Positions 51,598 through 60,905 are shown, counted from the first letter of the stretch. The stretch is 64,000 nucleotides of DNA from Alphaproteobacteria bacterium (GCA_021325385.1 JAJPHH010000127.1:53675-117674), one strand, 5' to 3'. Translations and numbers: made by a program. Notes: generated by a model not told the origin, from the sequence alone.

Positions 51598-52986
51598 CTA
51601 CTCCGCCGCCTCGACATGCTTGACGCCGGCCGCCAGCCGCTCGGCCTTGAGCAGCTCCGCGACCAGGAAAGCGACCTCGATCGCCTGCTCGGCGTTGAGC
51701 CGCGGGTCGCAATAGGTGTGATAGCGGTCGTGCAGGTCGGCCTCGCTGATCGCGCGGGCGCCGCCGGTGCATTCGGTCACGTCCTTGCCGGTCATCTCGA
51801 GATGGACGCCGCCGGCGTAACTGCCCTCGGCGCGATGGACGGCGAAGAAGCTCTTGATTTCGCCGACGATGCGCTCGAACGGCCGCGTCTTGTAGCCCGA
51901 CGCGGATTTGATCGTGTTGCCGTGCATCGGATCGCAGGACCACAAGACCTTGCGCCCTTCGCGTTTCACCGCGCGAATCAGCGGCGGCAGATGCGCCTCG
52001 ACCTTGTCGGCGCCGAAGCGGCAGATCAGCGTCAGCCGGCCCGGCTCCTGTTCGGGATCGAGCGCGTCGATGAGGCGGATCAAATCGTCCGGCTTGAGGC
52101 TCGGCCCGCATTTGAGGCCGATCGGGTTCTTCACGCCGCGGCAATATTCGACATGCGCGCCGTTAAGCTGGCGGGTGCGGTCGCCGATCCAAATCATATG
52201 GCCCGACGTCGCGTACCAATCGCCGGTCGTCGAATCGACGCGCGTCATCGCCTGCTCGAAGCCGAGGAGCAAGGCTTCGTGCGAGGTATAGAAATCGGTC
52301 GCGCGCAACTCCGGATGGGCCTCGGTGTCGAGGCCGATCGCGCGCATGAAGCCGAGCGTCTCGGTGATCCGGTCGGCGAGTTCCTGATAGCGGCCGGATT
52401 GCGGACTGTCCTTGACGAAACCGAGCATCCAGCGATGCACGTTTTCGAGATTGGCGTAGCCGCCGCCGGCGAAGGCGCGCAAAAGGTTCAGCGTCGCCGC
52501 CGACTGGCGATAGGCCTCCAATTGCCGGCGCGGATCGGGCTCCCGGGCCTCGGGCGTGAAGCCGATGTCGTTGATGATGTCGCCGCGATAGCTCGGCAAT
52601 TCGACGCCGCCGATCGTCTCGGTGCCGGCCGAGCGCGGCTTGGCGAATTGGCCGGCGATGCGGCCGACCTTCACCACGGGCGAGGAGCCGGCGAAGGTCA
52701 TCACCACCGCCATCTGCAGGAAGACGCGGAAGAAATCGCGGATATTGTCGGCGGAATGCTCGGCGAAGCTTTCGGCGCAATCGCCGCCCTGGAGCAGGAA
52801 AGCTTCGCCGGCCGCCGCCTTGCCGAGCGCCCGTTTCAGCTTGCGGGCTTCGCCGGCGAAGACCAGCGGCGGAAAGCCGGCGAGCTGCTTTTCGACCTCG
52901 GCGAGCGCCTGCGCGTCGCGGTAAACCGGCGCTTGTTCAACCGGTTTTGATCTCCAGCTCTCGGGACTCCAGCGGCTTTCAGCCAT
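51598..52986 (-). CDS. 3-deoxy-7-phosphoheptulonate synthase, class II (DAHP synthase)
   Basis: 462 residues from [20 protein letters not shown]; 27 further codons upstream are probably not translated. [80 protein letters not shown] and [20 protein letters not shown] are class II (plant-type) DAHP synthase motifs. First step of aromatic amino acid synthesis, hence likely essential in minimal conditions. It sits between two toxin-antitoxin-type loci and ends two bases from the PIN toxin stop. Confidence 0.95.
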   Translation of the reverse strand: MAESRWSPESWRSKPVEQAPVYRDAQALAEVEKQLAGFPPLVFAGEARKLKRALGKAAAGEAFLLQGGDCAESFAEHSADNIRDFFRVFLQMAVVMTFAGSSPVVKVGRIAGQFAKPRSAGTETIGGVELPSYRGDIINDIGFTPEAREPDPRRQLEAYRQSAATLNLLRAFAGGGYANLENVHRWMLGFVKDSPQSGRYQELADRITETLGFMRAIGLDTEAHPELRATDFYTSHEALLLGFEQAMTRVDSTTGDWYATSGHMIWIGDRTRQLNGAHVEYCRGVKNPIGLKCGPSLKPDDLIRLIDALDPEQEPGRLTLICRFGADKVEAHLPPLIRAVKREGRKVLWSCDPMHGNTIKSASGYKTRPFERIVGEIKSFFAVHRAEGSYAGGVHLEMTGKDVTECTGGARAISEADLHDRYHTYCDPRLNAEQAIEVAFLVAELLKAERLAAGVKHVEAAE

Positions 52987-53100
52987 AATCGACGCCTTGA
53001 CTCGAAGTTTGCGGCGCGCCTCCGACCTTAACGGCGTCAGCGGCCTTGCGTTGGGCTTATACACCATGGCGTCGGCTTGGCGATACGAAGCGAGCCGCCC

Positions 53101-53520
53101 TCAATAGCCGGAGCGCGCCTGATCCCATAGCCGAAGCGCGGAGTGAGAGGCAATGCGCCCGAAATCGCCGTCAGCGGTCAACAAGGTGAGCCCGTGACGT
53201 ATGCATAGCTGGGCCAAAAGGGCGTCGATCGTCCCGACCTGCTCGCCATTTCGGCGGCAGCGATTGCGCAACTCGGCCGCCTCACTGTGATCATCGCGAT
53301 CCGGGATCAACAGGGCAACGGCGGCAAATCGGTCCAGGATTTGCGCCCGAGCCTTCGGGCCTGAAAAACCCTGCAGCAATTCTTGAAGGACAATGCCGGT
53401 CGTCAGGATCGTCTCGCCACTTTCGATCGCTCGGATCAGCGCCGCAGGTTCCTTGGCCGAAGCAGGGTGATCACGCCGAAACGCAAGGGACCAGACGCTG
53501 GTATCGACGAAAAGGCTCAC
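53101..53520 (-). CDS. VapC-family PIN toxin
   Basis: 139 residues: SLFVDTSVWSLAFRRDHPAS (first Asp), LTTGIVLQELLQGF (Glu), EQVGTIDALLAQLCIRHGLT and LLTADGDFGRIASHS (later Asp residues). Full PIN catalytic set. Overlaps the VapB gene by 4 bases (ATGA). Confidence 0.93.
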   Translation of the reverse strand: MSLFVDTSVWSLAFRRDHPASAKEPAALIRAIESGETILTTGIVLQELLQGFSGPKARAQILDRFAAVALLIPDRDDHSEAAELRNRCRRNGEQVGTIDALLAQLCIRHGLTLLTADGDFGRIASHSALRLWDQARSGY

Positions 53521-53717
53521 TCCCGGGTCCGATCCGCCTTATAGTCATAGGCGGAATCCCATTCGAGTTTGCCCATCAGATCGAGCAGGCGCTTCTGACG
53601 CCTTCGCGCGATGAATTCCTGCAACGCTTTAGTGACCGCAGCCTTTTTGGTCCGCTCGCCGCTCACTTCCCGAGCTTGTTCGATCAGGCGGGGATCAATC
53701 GACAGGTTTGTCGCCAT
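53517..53717 (-). CDS. VapB-family antitoxin
   Basis: 66 residues from MATNLSIDPRLIEQAREVSG, with a KTKREAV-like ERTKKAAVTKALQEFIARRR and a C-terminal toxin-binding tail (LMGKLEWDSAYDYKADRTRE), as in ribbon-helix-helix VapB (PF09957). An upstream in-frame start at 53747 would destroy the operator-like palindrome that overlaps this ATG, so the shorter start is preferred. Confidence 0.9.
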   Translation of the reverse strand: MATNLSIDPRLIEQAREVSGERTKKAAVTKALQEFIARRRQKRLLDLMGKLEWDSAYDYKADRTRE

Positions 53718-53735
53718 GTGTGAATCTCCACACAT
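53716..53735. promoter_or_regulatory. Palindromic operator of the VapBC locus
   Basis: ATGTGTG-N6-CACACAT is a perfect palindrome overlapping the vapB start codon, with the AT-rich TATAGTTACACAAT beyond it. Placement fits autorepression by the VapBC complex. Confidence 0.6.
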
Positions 53736-53846
53736 ATAGTTACACAATTGCGACAGGCCGGCAAGGATCGGCGGCCGTCGCGTGAGACCGGCGTTTTCGC
53801 CCTATCTCGCGCTGGACGCGTCCAATATAGGAGGACGGCCTAGCCT

Positions 53847-55064
53847 TTGATTCGAATCCGTCTCTTGTCGCCCTATTCCGCCATCGCCGCCCTGCTCGCC
53901 TCAGCCTTCCTGCTGATCGCCGGCAATGGGCTCGTCAACGTGCTCGCGCCTTTGCGCGCCGCGATCGAGGGCTTTCCCGAAATCACGCTCGGCCTGCTCG
54001 GCTCGGTTTATTTCGGCGGCATGCTGGCGGGGACATTGGCGACGTCCTTCGTCGTCCGCCGCGCCGGCCATATCCGCGCCTTTTCGGCGCTCGTCGCCGG
54101 CGCGGTCGTCACGGTAATTCTGTTGCCCGTCGTCGTCGACCCGGTCGTCTGGCTCATTCTTCGCGGCGGGCTCGGCTTCGTCTTCGCCGGCCTCTATGCG
54201 GTGATCGAATCCTGGATCAACGCCAAGGCGACCAATTCCAATCGCGGCGCGCTTTACGGCTTCTACCAGATCGTCGCCTACGCCGCCTCGGCCGGCGGCC
54301 AGATGGCGCTGACGCTGCAATCGCCGACCTCCTTTGTCGGCTTCACGATCGGCGGCGCGCTGCTGGCGCTGTCGACCATTCCGCTCGCTTTGACCAACGC
54401 CGACGCGCCGATCCCGCCCCGTGTCGCCCGGCTGCGGCTGATCTGGCTGATGAAGTTGTCGCCGGTCGGCGCGCTCGCCGCCTTTCTCGTCGGCGCGACC
54501 AATGGCGCCTATGCCGCGCTCGGCCCGGTCTACGCGCTCGGCGTCGGGTTCTCGGCCGGCGCCGTGCCGCTCTTCACCACCGCGGTCACGCTCGGCTCGG
54601 CGCTCGGCGTCTACCCGGCCGGCCGGCTGTCGGACCGGATCGACCGGCGGGCGATGATCGCGGCTCTGTCCGGCGTCGGCGCGCTGATCGAGATCGTACT
54701 CTGGCGCTTCCGAGGCGGCGAGACCGCCCTCGTCGCGCTCGGCTTCGCCGTTGGCGCGACGACCTTCGCACTCTATACGCTAACCACGTCGCACGCCAAT
54801 GACCGCGCCAAGGCCGAGCACACGGTGCTGGTTTCGACCGGCCTGCTGTTTCTCTATTGCGCCGGCGCGATTATCGGCCCGATCGTCGCGGCGACGCTGA
54901 TGCGCGACCAGGGTCCGGGCGCGCTCTACGCCCAGAATTCGGTTCTGCATATCGCGCTCGCGGGCTTCGCGCTTTGGCGGTACGTCAAGCGCCCCCGCGA
55001 ACGCGCGGCCGCGAAGGATGCAGCCGACGAACTGGCGAACGCCTCGGGGCGGCCGATCGGCTGA
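53847..55064 (+). CDS. MFS transporter (YcaD-like)
   Basis: 405 residues, TTG start after GGAGGACGG. Twelve membrane segments (AIAALLASAFLLIAGNGLVN, LGLLGSVYFGGMLAGTLATS, GGLGFVFAGLYAVIESWINA). The IESWINAKATNSNRGALYGF loop is characteristic of the YcaD-type subgroup. Efflux or metabolite transport; substrate unknown. Confidence 0.87.
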   Translation: MIRIRLLSPYSAIAALLASAFLLIAGNGLVNVLAPLRAAIEGFPEITLGLLGSVYFGGMLAGTLATSFVVRRAGHIRAFSALVAGAVVTVILLPVVVDPVVWLILRGGLGFVFAGLYAVIESWINAKATNSNRGALYGFYQIVAYAASAGGQMALTLQSPTSFVGFTIGGALLALSTIPLALTNADAPIPPRVARLRLIWLMKLSPVGALAAFLVGATNGAYAALGPVYALGVGFSAGAVPLFTTAVTLGSALGVYPAGRLSDRIDRRAMIAALSGVGALIEIVLWRFRGGETALVALGFAVGATTFALYTLTTSHANDRAKAEHTVLVSTGLLFLYCAGAIIGPIVAATLMRDQGPGALYAQNSVLHIALAGFALWRYVKRPRERAAAKDAADELANASGRPIG

Positions 55065-55137
55065 AGGTTCAAGTCGGAAGTCGGTCTGCCGCCGCGCGCG
55101 ACTCGCCGGCCGCTGCGATTTGCGCTATGTTACGGCC

Positions 55138-55713
55138 ATGAACATCCGGGTCACGCGAGCGGCGGAAGGACTCGATCGGCGCGCCTTCACCGTCGCCGAA
55201 ATCGAGCAGATGACGGCCGCCGGAATCCTCGAGGAGGACGACCGCCTCGAACTGATCGGCGGGGAGCTCGTCCCAATGTCTCCCAAGGGCAATCAGCACG
55301 AAATCGTGAAAACGGCTCTGAATCTGTACTGGGCGCGCAAGCTCCCTGCGGATTTGGTGTTCACGACTGAAACCACGTTCAGGCTGAGCCTCGACACTTA
55401 CCTCGAGCCGGATTTCGTCTTTTACCCGAAGTCGAAGGGACTGAAGGCGCTGAACGGCCAGACCGCGCTGCTCGTCGTCGAGATCGCGGACACCAGCCTC
55501 GGTTATGATCTCGGCCGCAAAGCCGATCTCTATAGCGGCTTCGGCGTCGCCGAACTCTGGGTGATCGACGCCGTAAGACTGCGCGCCCACGTCCATCGCG
55601 ATCCGACGCCGGCCGGCTATGGCTCGATCGTCGAATTTTCGGCCGATCAGCGCCTCGTCCCAGCGGCGACGCCGGCGCTGAGCGTGACCCTCGCAGAGCT
55701 TGATCTAGGATAA
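55138..55713 (+). CDS. Uma2-family (DUF820) restriction-endonuclease-fold protein
   Basis: 191 residues: RRAFTVAEIEQMTAAGILEE, DDRLELIGGELVPMSPKGNQ, the PD-(D/E)XK core EPDFVFYPKSK and LLVVEIADTSLGYDLGRKAD, then YSGFGVAELWVIDAVRLRAH. Uma2 proteins are abundant in cyanobacteria and scattered in alphaproteobacteria; role unknown, possibly with transposon-type nucleases. Frame opens earlier but ATG at 55138 fits the family start. Confidence 0.9.
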   Translation: MNIRVTRAAEGLDRRAFTVAEIEQMTAAGILEEDDRLELIGGELVPMSPKGNQHEIVKTALNLYWARKLPADLVFTTETTFRLSLDTYLEPDFVFYPKSKGLKALNGQTALLVVEIADTSLGYDLGRKADLYSGFGVAELWVIDAVRLRAHVHRDPTPAGYGSIVEFSADQRLVPAATPALSVTLAELDLG

Positions 55714-55749
55714 TTTTGCGCGCGCTTTGCCGACGCCGCTATTGACCGC

Positions 55750-56613
55750 TCAATCCTTCACCACCGAAATGTCCGGGGCGGCCGGATTTTTCATGCCGAC
55801 GACATGATAGCCGGCGTCGACATGGAGAATCTCGCCGGTCACGCCCGCCGACATCGGCGAGAGGAGATACACCGCGCTCTGGCCGACATCCTCGATCGTC
55901 ACCGTGCGCCGGAGCGGCGCATTGTACTCGTTCCAGCGCAGAATGTAGCGGAAATCGCCGATGCCTGACGCGGCGAGCGTCTTGATCGGTCCGGCCGAAA
56001 TCGCGTTGACCCTGATCGCCTTCTCGCCGAGATCGGCGGCGAGATAGCGCACGCTCGCCTCGAGCGCCGCCTTGGCGACGCCCATTACGTTGTAATGCGG
56101 CATCCATTTTTCCGCGCCGTAATAGGTGAGCGTCAGCATCGAACCGCCATTCGTCATCAGCTTTTCGGCGCGCTGCGCGACGGCGGTGAAGGAGTAGCAA
56201 GAGATCAGCAGCGACTTGCAGAAATTGTCCTCGGTCGTGTCGATGTAGCGGCCGGTCAATTGGTCCTTGTCGGAAAAAGCGATGCAGTGAACGAGGAAAT
56301 CGAGGCCGCCCCAAAGGTCCTTGGTCGCGGCGAAGACCGCATCGACCGAGGCGGCGTCGGTGACGTCGCAATGGCCGACCACTTCCGCGCCGAGATCCTG
56401 AGCGAGCGGGCGCACGCGCTTCTCCAGAGCCTCCCCCTGAAAGGTCAGCGCCAGATCGGCGCCGGCGGCGCGCGCCGCTTTCGCGATGCCGTAGGCGATG
56501 GAGCGGTTATTGGCGACGCCCATGATCAGCCCGCGTCGGCCTTTGAGCGGCCCGAAGCTCGCCAATTCCGAGGCCGCCTCGCCCTCAGCCATCGAAAACC
56601 TCGCCATATTCAT
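55750..56613 (-). CDS. fabI: Enoyl-[acyl-carrier-protein] reductase (NADH)
   Basis: 287 residues, SDR-type FabI: GRRGLIMGVANNRSIAYGIA, SLLISCYSFTAVAQRAEKLM, LTLTYYGAEKWMPHYNVMGV with Tyr and the VAKAALEAS Lys, and INAISAGPIKTLAASGIGDF. Last step of fatty acid chain elongation. A start a few codons later (MARFSMAEG or MAEGEAAS) is possible. Confidence 0.94.
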   Translation of the reverse strand: MNMARFSMAEGEAASELASFGPLKGRRGLIMGVANNRSIAYGIAKAARAAGADLALTFQGEALEKRVRPLAQDLGAEVVGHCDVTDAASVDAVFAATKDLWGGLDFLVHCIAFSDKDQLTGRYIDTTEDNFCKSLLISCYSFTAVAQRAEKLMTNGGSMLTLTYYGAEKWMPHYNVMGVAKAALEASVRYLAADLGEKAIRVNAISAGPIKTLAASGIGDFRYILRWNEYNAPLRRTVTIEDVGQSAVYLLSPMSAGVTGEILHVDAGYHVVGMKNPAAPDISVVKD

Positions 56614-56708
56614 GAACGACCCCGATTCGGCCGGTTAACCGCTCTTTTGAACCCGCATCCTTATCGCTCGCGCCGGCCGCTGGGAAGTCCGGCCCCCTCG
56701 GCCTCCCG

Positions 56709-56734
56709 TCACAAAAAATGTGAGAAATTTCACA
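56709..56734. promoter_or_regulatory. CRP/FNR-type palindrome
   Basis: TGTGA-N6-TCACA (56719-56734) is a perfect CRP consensus core. It is preceded by TCACA (56709-56713), giving TCACA-N5-TGTGA-N6-TCACA. It lies between fabI and the divergent sigma gene, about 75 bases before the latter's start. A CRP/FNR-family regulator probably controls one or both. Confidence 0.6.
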
Positions 56735-56800
56735 GAGCGCCTTGGACCCGCCCGCGCCGCAGTCTAAATCTTGTTAAGGATATTTCGCGTGGGACGCCCG

Positions 56801-57328
56801 ATGTCCGCAATGGGCTGGACGGCCGAATGGCGGGAGGAGGCCCGAGCGCTCGAGCCTTTCGCGCTCGCTGTGGCGCCGGACGCGCGCCTTGCTTGCGACC
56901 GCGCCGCGGCGGCGCTGCTCGCGGAAACCCTGATCAGCCGCGCCGTCTTGGCGCTCCATAATGGCGAAGGGCCGCGCGGATTGAGTCGACGCCTGCGTCT
57001 CCTCTGCTTGTTCGTGCGCTTTCATCGCCGTCACGCTCGGCTGCGCAGTCTAGGAGAGGACGGCGGCGAGAGCGGCGGCCTGCGCGACGGCTCGCTCTTG
57101 GAGCGCGTCGTCGCCGCTATGCCGCTCGAATGGCGCGAGGCTCTCCTCCTCGTCACGCTCGAGCGCCTGCCGCATGTCGAGGCGGCGGCCGTGCTGGAGA
57201 TCCCGCTGACCACTTTGATCGAGCGCCTCGCCCGCGCCCGCGCAGCTTTGGCCCACGCCTTGGCGGCGCCCATCGCGGCTGCGCCGCCGCGTCGCGTCGG
57301 CGCGCCGCATCTGAGGCTGATCAAATGA
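56801..57328 (+). CDS. ECF-like sigma factor, degenerate region 2
   Basis: 175 residues from ATG (MSAMGWTAEW); a TTG at 56771 is an alternative. Region 4 is clear: LERVVAAMPLEWREALLLVT, LERLPHVEAAAVLEIPLTTL and IERLARARAALAHAL form the helix-turn-helix that reads -35 elements. Region 2 is unusual: LACDRAAAALLAETLISRAV lacks the usual DLVQETFLR core. It overlaps the anti-sigma gene by 4 bases (ATGA). Confidence 0.75.
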   Translation: MSAMGWTAEWREEARALEPFALAVAPDARLACDRAAAALLAETLISRAVLALHNGEGPRGLSRRLRLLCLFVRFHRRHARLRSLGEDGGESGGLRDGSLLERVVAAMPLEWREALLLVTLERLPHVEAAAVLEIPLTTLIERLARARAALAHALAAPIAAAPPRRVGAPHLRLIK

Positions 57329-58188
57329 CCGCCAGCGCGTCGCTGGCCCAGGCTTTGGCCTATGTGGACGGGTGCTTGGGGCCGGATCAGAAGCCCGAAT
57401 TCATGCGGCGATTGGCGGCCGATCCCAGTCTCGCGGCGCGAGTCGAGCAATGGCAGGCCCAGAACGAAGCGATCCGCAGAACTTTCGACGGCAAACGAAT
57501 TGGCGCGGCCCGAGGCGAGTTCGAGGTCGAATCCCCGGCTCCGGTGCGGGTCGCGCCGGCTTCGCCGCCTCGACGCGAGTTCGGCCGCCGACGCGACTCG
57601 TGGGGCGAGGATCTGCGCGAGCGCGGCCCGATGCGAACGGGCGCGGCGTCGGAGCGGGCGCGTCGGCGTCCTTTCGCGGGGCGATTCTTCCGACGCGGCG
57701 CCGCGATCCTGGTCGCGACTGCCCTCGGCTTGGCGCTGAGCGCAATCCCTGCGCCGATCGACCCGTCCCCTCAATCGGCTTTCGTCGCGTTCTCCGCCTA
57801 TCGAACCTTCGCGGGCGAGCCGGCGGAATTCTCCACCGCCGAGGCCGCCGCGCTGGAGCGCTGGCTGCGTCCCCGTTTGGGCGGATGGGTCGCAGTGCCA
57901 AATCTCCGCGGCGCCGGCTTCACGCTGATCGGCGGCCGCGTCATTCCCGGCGCGCACGGGCCGGCGGCGTTCGTCCTCTATCGGGACGGCGCGGGGACAC
58001 GCATCGGCCTTGCGCTCGAATCGGGCGAGGCTCCGCCGAAGACCTTCACGCGCGCCAGCGGGGCCTTACTTGCTGCGGCGCTCGCCGCGCCCAGCTCAGA
58101 ACAGGCGACCCTCGTCGCCGAAACGGGCGCGGCCGATCTTGACCGCGTGGCTCGCCTGGCCCGCTTTGATCCGGCCTCGCGGCGATAA
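57325..58188 (+). CDS. Membrane anti-sigma factor
   Basis: 287 residues from the ATG in the sigma gene stop. An N-terminal helical sigma-binding domain (ALAYVDGCLGPDQKPEFMRR, LAARVEQWQAQNEAIRRTFD) without the HxxxCxxC zinc motif, a basic Pro/Arg linker, one membrane helix (about 131-148, AAILVATALGLALSAIP), and a periplasmic domain (PNLRGAGFTLIGGRVIPGAH, AAFVLYRDGAGTRIGLALES). This matches the non-zinc anti-sigma family that partners ECF sigma factors; signal unknown. Confidence 0.8.
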   Translation: MTASASLAQALAYVDGCLGPDQKPEFMRRLAADPSLAARVEQWQAQNEAIRRTFDGKRIGAARGEFEVESPAPVRVAPASPPRREFGRRRDSWGEDLRERGPMRTGAASERARRRPFAGRFFRRGAAILVATALGLALSAIPAPIDPSPQSAFVAFSAYRTFAGEPAEFSTAEAAALERWLRPRLGGWVAVPNLRGAGFTLIGGRVIPGAHGPAAFVLYRDGAGTRIGLALESGEAPPKTFTRASGALLAAALAAPSSEQATLVAETGAADLDRVARLARFDPASRR

Positions 58189-58370
58189 AACAACGCGTTG
58201 ATTATAAAGATGAACAGTCGGACGGGCGCCGCGGACCGCCCCGGTTCGGCCAGGCGGCGGCGCCCAACGATTCGCCAAGGAAATCATTTGTTTATTCATG
58301 TTGAGTTCATCTTGGGTGAGGCAAATTCGGCGTGATCCTCGCTTCCGAGGATGAAGGGGTGCCCAAGACA

Positions 58371-58574
58371 ATGAAGAAGATCGTTCTCGCCGCCGCCGCG
58401 ATGGTGGTCGGCCTCGGCATGTCGTCGGCTTTCGCTGAAGACGCCAACGCGCCGGCTCCGGCGCCGATGGTCCATCACCATCATCATCACCACCATGTCG
58501 TGCATCATCACATGCACCATCATCACATGGCGCATCATCACATGATGAAGAAGAAGGAGGAGGCGAAGAAGTAA
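58371..58574 (+). CDS. Histidine-rich secreted protein
   Basis: 67 residues from MKKIVLAAAAMVVGLGMSSA, a signal peptide cut near AFA. The mature part of about 45 residues holds 18 histidines in runs of 8, 3, 4 and 3 separated by Met/Val (PMVHHHHHHHHVVHHHM), ending in KKKEEAKK. A natural metal-binding peptide, perhaps Ni, Cu, Zn or Co buffering in the periplasm. Lies 180 bases after the anti-sigma gene with its own terminator. Confidence 0.75.
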   Translation: MKKIVLAAAAMVVGLGMSSAFAEDANAPAPAPMVHHHHHHHHVVHHHMHHHHMAHHHMMKKKEEAKK

Positions 58575-58609
58575 GACGACGCGCTCGCGATCGTCTCTTC
58601 CGACCTGAT

Positions 58610-58637
58610 CCCGGCCGCTCGTCGCGGCCGGGTTTTT
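58610..58637 (+). terminator. Rho-independent terminator after the His-rich gene
   Basis: CCCGGCCGC and GCGGCCGGG form a perfect 9-bp stem around TCGTC, followed by TTTTT. It faces the convergent DnaJ gene. Confidence 0.85.
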
Positions 58638-58673
58638 CATTTGGAGCCTACGATGGCGTCGAGCGCCGCAGGC

Positions 58674-59630
58674 TCAGGCGAGCCCGGCGCGTGGATTGTA
58701 TGGCTTCTCGTCGCGCCAACGGCGCATGAGCGCCTCGAGTTCGGCGTCGGTCCCGCCCGGCAACACAATGCGCAATGTCGCAAAGAGATCGCCCGGCGCG
58801 CCGTCGCCCGCGGCCGGCAGTCCCTTGCCGCGCAGCCGCAGCACGCGGCCGCTGCTCGCGCCGGGCGGCACCGTGATCTCGATCTCGCCGGTCAATGTCG
58901 GCGCGCGCACCTTGGCGCCGAGGACCGCTTCGTAAAGCGTGATCGGCAGATCAAATCTGAGATCGCGGCCATCGACCTTGAACAGCGGATGCGGCGCGTA
59001 GCGGATCGTCACCAGCGCGTCGCCCGCAGGACCGCCGCGCGCGCCGTGCTGGCCTTGGCCGCGCAGACGAATCTGTTTGCCCTCTTCGACGCCGACCGGA
59101 ACGGCGACGTCGAGCGTCTTGCCGGTCGGCAGGGTCACGCGCACGGACCCGCCGGTGGCGGCGAGCGCTAGGGGCACGGTCGCCACGGCGACGACGTCCT
59201 CGCCGCGCAGCGATGTGCGGGCGCGCGCGCCGCCGCCTAGGCCGCCCAAGTTGAACAACTCCGACAGGAAATCGGGATCGACGCCGCTTGCGCCGCGCGA
59301 AAACTCGCCGTCGCCGAACTCGAAGCTGAAATGCGAAGGATCAGGTCCAGCCCCCTGCCGCGCCCGGCCGCGCCGCGCCCGCATGAAATCTTCGAAGCCC
59401 GCGGCGCGCGGCTTGCCCTCGGCGTCGATCTCGCCGCGATCATACTGGGCGCGCTTCTTTTCGTCGCCCAGGATTTCATAAGCCCCGTTGATTTCTGCGA
59501 AACGCTCCTTGGCGCGCGGCTCTTTGCTCTGATCGGGATGGAATTTTTTGGCAAACCGCCGATAGGCCGACTTGATTTCTGCGGCGCTCGCCGTTTTGGC
59601 GAGCCCGAGGACGTCATAAGGATCGCGCAT
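58674..59630 (-). CDS. DnaJ-domain co-chaperone (CbpA-like, no zinc finger)
   Basis: 318 residues. J domain at the N-terminus (PYDVLGLAKTASAAEIKSAY, RRFAKKFHPDQSKEPRAKER with HPD) and a glycine/arginine linker. A C-terminal substrate domain pair follows (VRVTLPTGKTLDVAVPVGVE, KVDGRDLRFDLPITLYEAVL, GKGLPAAGDGAPGDLFATLR). The zinc-finger cysteines of DnaJ are absent, as in CbpA. Works with DnaK; nucleoid role is known only for E. coli CbpA. Confidence 0.92.
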   Translation of the reverse strand: MRDPYDVLGLAKTASAAEIKSAYRRFAKKFHPDQSKEPRAKERFAEINGAYEILGDEKKRAQYDRGEIDAEGKPRAAGFEDFMRARRGRARQGAGPDPSHFSFEFGDGEFSRGASGVDPDFLSELFNLGGLGGGARARTSLRGEDVVAVATVPLALAATGGSVRVTLPTGKTLDVAVPVGVEEGKQIRLRGQGQHGARGGPAGDALVTIRYAPHPLFKVDGRDLRFDLPITLYEAVLGAKVRAPTLTGEIEITVPPGASSGRVLRLRGKGLPAAGDGAPGDLFATLRIVLPGGTDAELEALMRRWRDEKPYNPRAGLA

Positions 59631-59734
59631 GATGAGCCCAGTTCCAAGCGCCGCCCAAAGGCGCGGGCGCTTTTGTCTCGCCCTTCATTTGGGCGGCCGG
59701 ACCGCCGGACGCAAGAGGAGCGAGCCAGCCTCCG

Positions 59735-60205
59735 CTACAGCGCCTTCCAAGGCTGCGCCTCGTCGACGGCTACGGCGTCGCCCGCCAACAGGCAGCCGAC
59801 GCCCTGCAGTGTCTTGGCGCCGTCCTCGGCGTTGATTCGAGCCAGAAAGGCGCGACAGGTGCGGCCGTCCCGTTTGAACGCGCTGGCGACCGGCTGAAAC
59901 GCGCCGCCATGACCGGAAGCGGGGTTGGACCATTGCTGGGGCGGGTCCTGAATCCCGGACTTCAGCGCCATCGCCAGGCGCGGCTCGGCGATCCGCCAAT
60001 CGCCCTCGTCGAGCGCGCCGGCGAAGGGCCTGGGTTGGGCCTTGATCGAACCGGTGACGTCGTCGTCGCGCATCAAGGAAGGCAGTGCGATCGAACAGCC
60101 GGCGAGAGTCGCAGCGGAAAGCCCGATCGCCGCCCACCGCAAGAAATGGACAAATCCTCTCGGGAAAGCCCCGCCGCGCTCGTCTGAAATCATGAATCGG
60201 GTCAT
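59735..60205 (-). CDS. RT0821/Lpp0805-type surface lipoprotein
   Basis: 156 residues from ATG 60205; ATGs at 60247 and 60193 are alternatives. Signal with lipobox [12 protein letters not shown]. The mature part has [20 protein letters not shown] and [15 protein letters not shown], the 17-kDa/RT0821-type motif (C-R-x-F) of envelope lipoproteins, found at the outer membrane. Divergent from pdxH by few bases. Confidence 0.75.
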   Translation of the reverse strand: MTRFMISDERGGAFPRGFVHFLRWAAIGLSAATLAGCSIALPSLMRDDDVTGSIKAQPRPFAGALDEGDWRIAEPRLAMALKSGIQDPPQQWSNPASGHGGAFQPVASAFKRDGRTCRAFLARINAEDGAKTLQGVGCLLAGDAVAVDEAQPWKAL

Positions 60206-60208
60206 ATT

Positions 60209-60877
60209 ATGCGACGTCGCTACGGCGGCGTTCAAAGCGCGAACCAATGCGGAGATTTCACCTTGAAGGAGTTAACGTCCGGTGACTTTGCGGACGCTCG
60301 CGATCCCGTGGCTCTGTTCAAGCAATGGTTCGAGGAGGCGCGAGCTAGCGAGCCGAACGACCCGGAGGCCATGGCTCTGGCGACGGTCGATGCGGACGGT
60401 CTGCCGAATGCGCGCATGGTGCTCATGAAGGATTTCGGCGAGGACGGAATCGTCTTCTACACCAACGAGCAAAGCGCGAAAGGCCAGGAGCTGGCGGCGA
60501 TCCCAAAAGCGGCGGCGCTCTTTCACTGGAAATCGCTGCGCCGGCAGATTCGCGTGCGTGGGACGGTCGCAAACGTCAGCGAGGCGACGGCCGACGCCTA
60601 TTTCCAATCGCGGCCGCGCGACAGCCGCATCGGCGCCTGGGCGAGCCAGCAATCCCGCCCGCTGGAAAGCCGCTTCGCGCTCGAGAAGGCGATCGCGGTC
60701 TACGCCGCGAAATTCGCTGTCGGCGGGGTGCCGCGGCCGCCCTATTGGCGCGGCTATCGCCTGACGCCGCTCGCTTTCGAGTTCTGGCGCGACCGCCCCT
60801 TCCGCCTGCACGACCGCGTCCAGTTCACGCGCGACGCGGCCGGCGCGCCGTGGCGCAGCCAACGGCTTTATCCATAG
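60209..60877 (+). CDS. pdxH: Pyridoxamine 5'-phosphate oxidase
   Basis: 222 residues. [60 protein letters not shown] and the C-terminal [20 protein letters not shown] are PdxH blocks for FMN and substrate binding. Makes pyridoxal phosphate. A TTG at 60263, preceded by GGAG, gives a start at the usual family position (LKELTSGDF) and may be the real one; the ATG at 60209 lies only 3 bases from the divergent lipoprotein start. Confidence 0.93.
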   Translation: MRRRYGGVQSANQCGDFTLKELTSGDFADARDPVALFKQWFEEARASEPNDPEAMALATVDADGLPNARMVLMKDFGEDGIVFYTNEQSAKGQELAAIPKAAALFHWKSLRRQIRVRGTVANVSEATADAYFQSRPRDSRIGAWASQQSRPLESRFALEKAIAVYAAKFAVGGVPRPPYWRGYRLTPLAFEFWRDRPFRLHDRVQFTRDAAGAPWRSQRLYP

Positions 60878-60881
60878 CAGA

Positions 60882-60905
60882 GCGGGAGGCGCGAGCGCCT
60901 CCCGC
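60882..60905. terminator. Hairpin between convergent pdxH and secreted protein gene
   Basis: GCGGGAGGCGC and GCGCCTCCCGC form a perfect 11-bp stem around GA (effectively a tetraloop), 4 bases after the pdxH stop. No T-run; likely shared by both convergent genes. Confidence 0.6.

Noticed and set aside
51616..52950. 444-codon plus-strand frame
   Set aside because: Antisense shadow of DAHP synthase.
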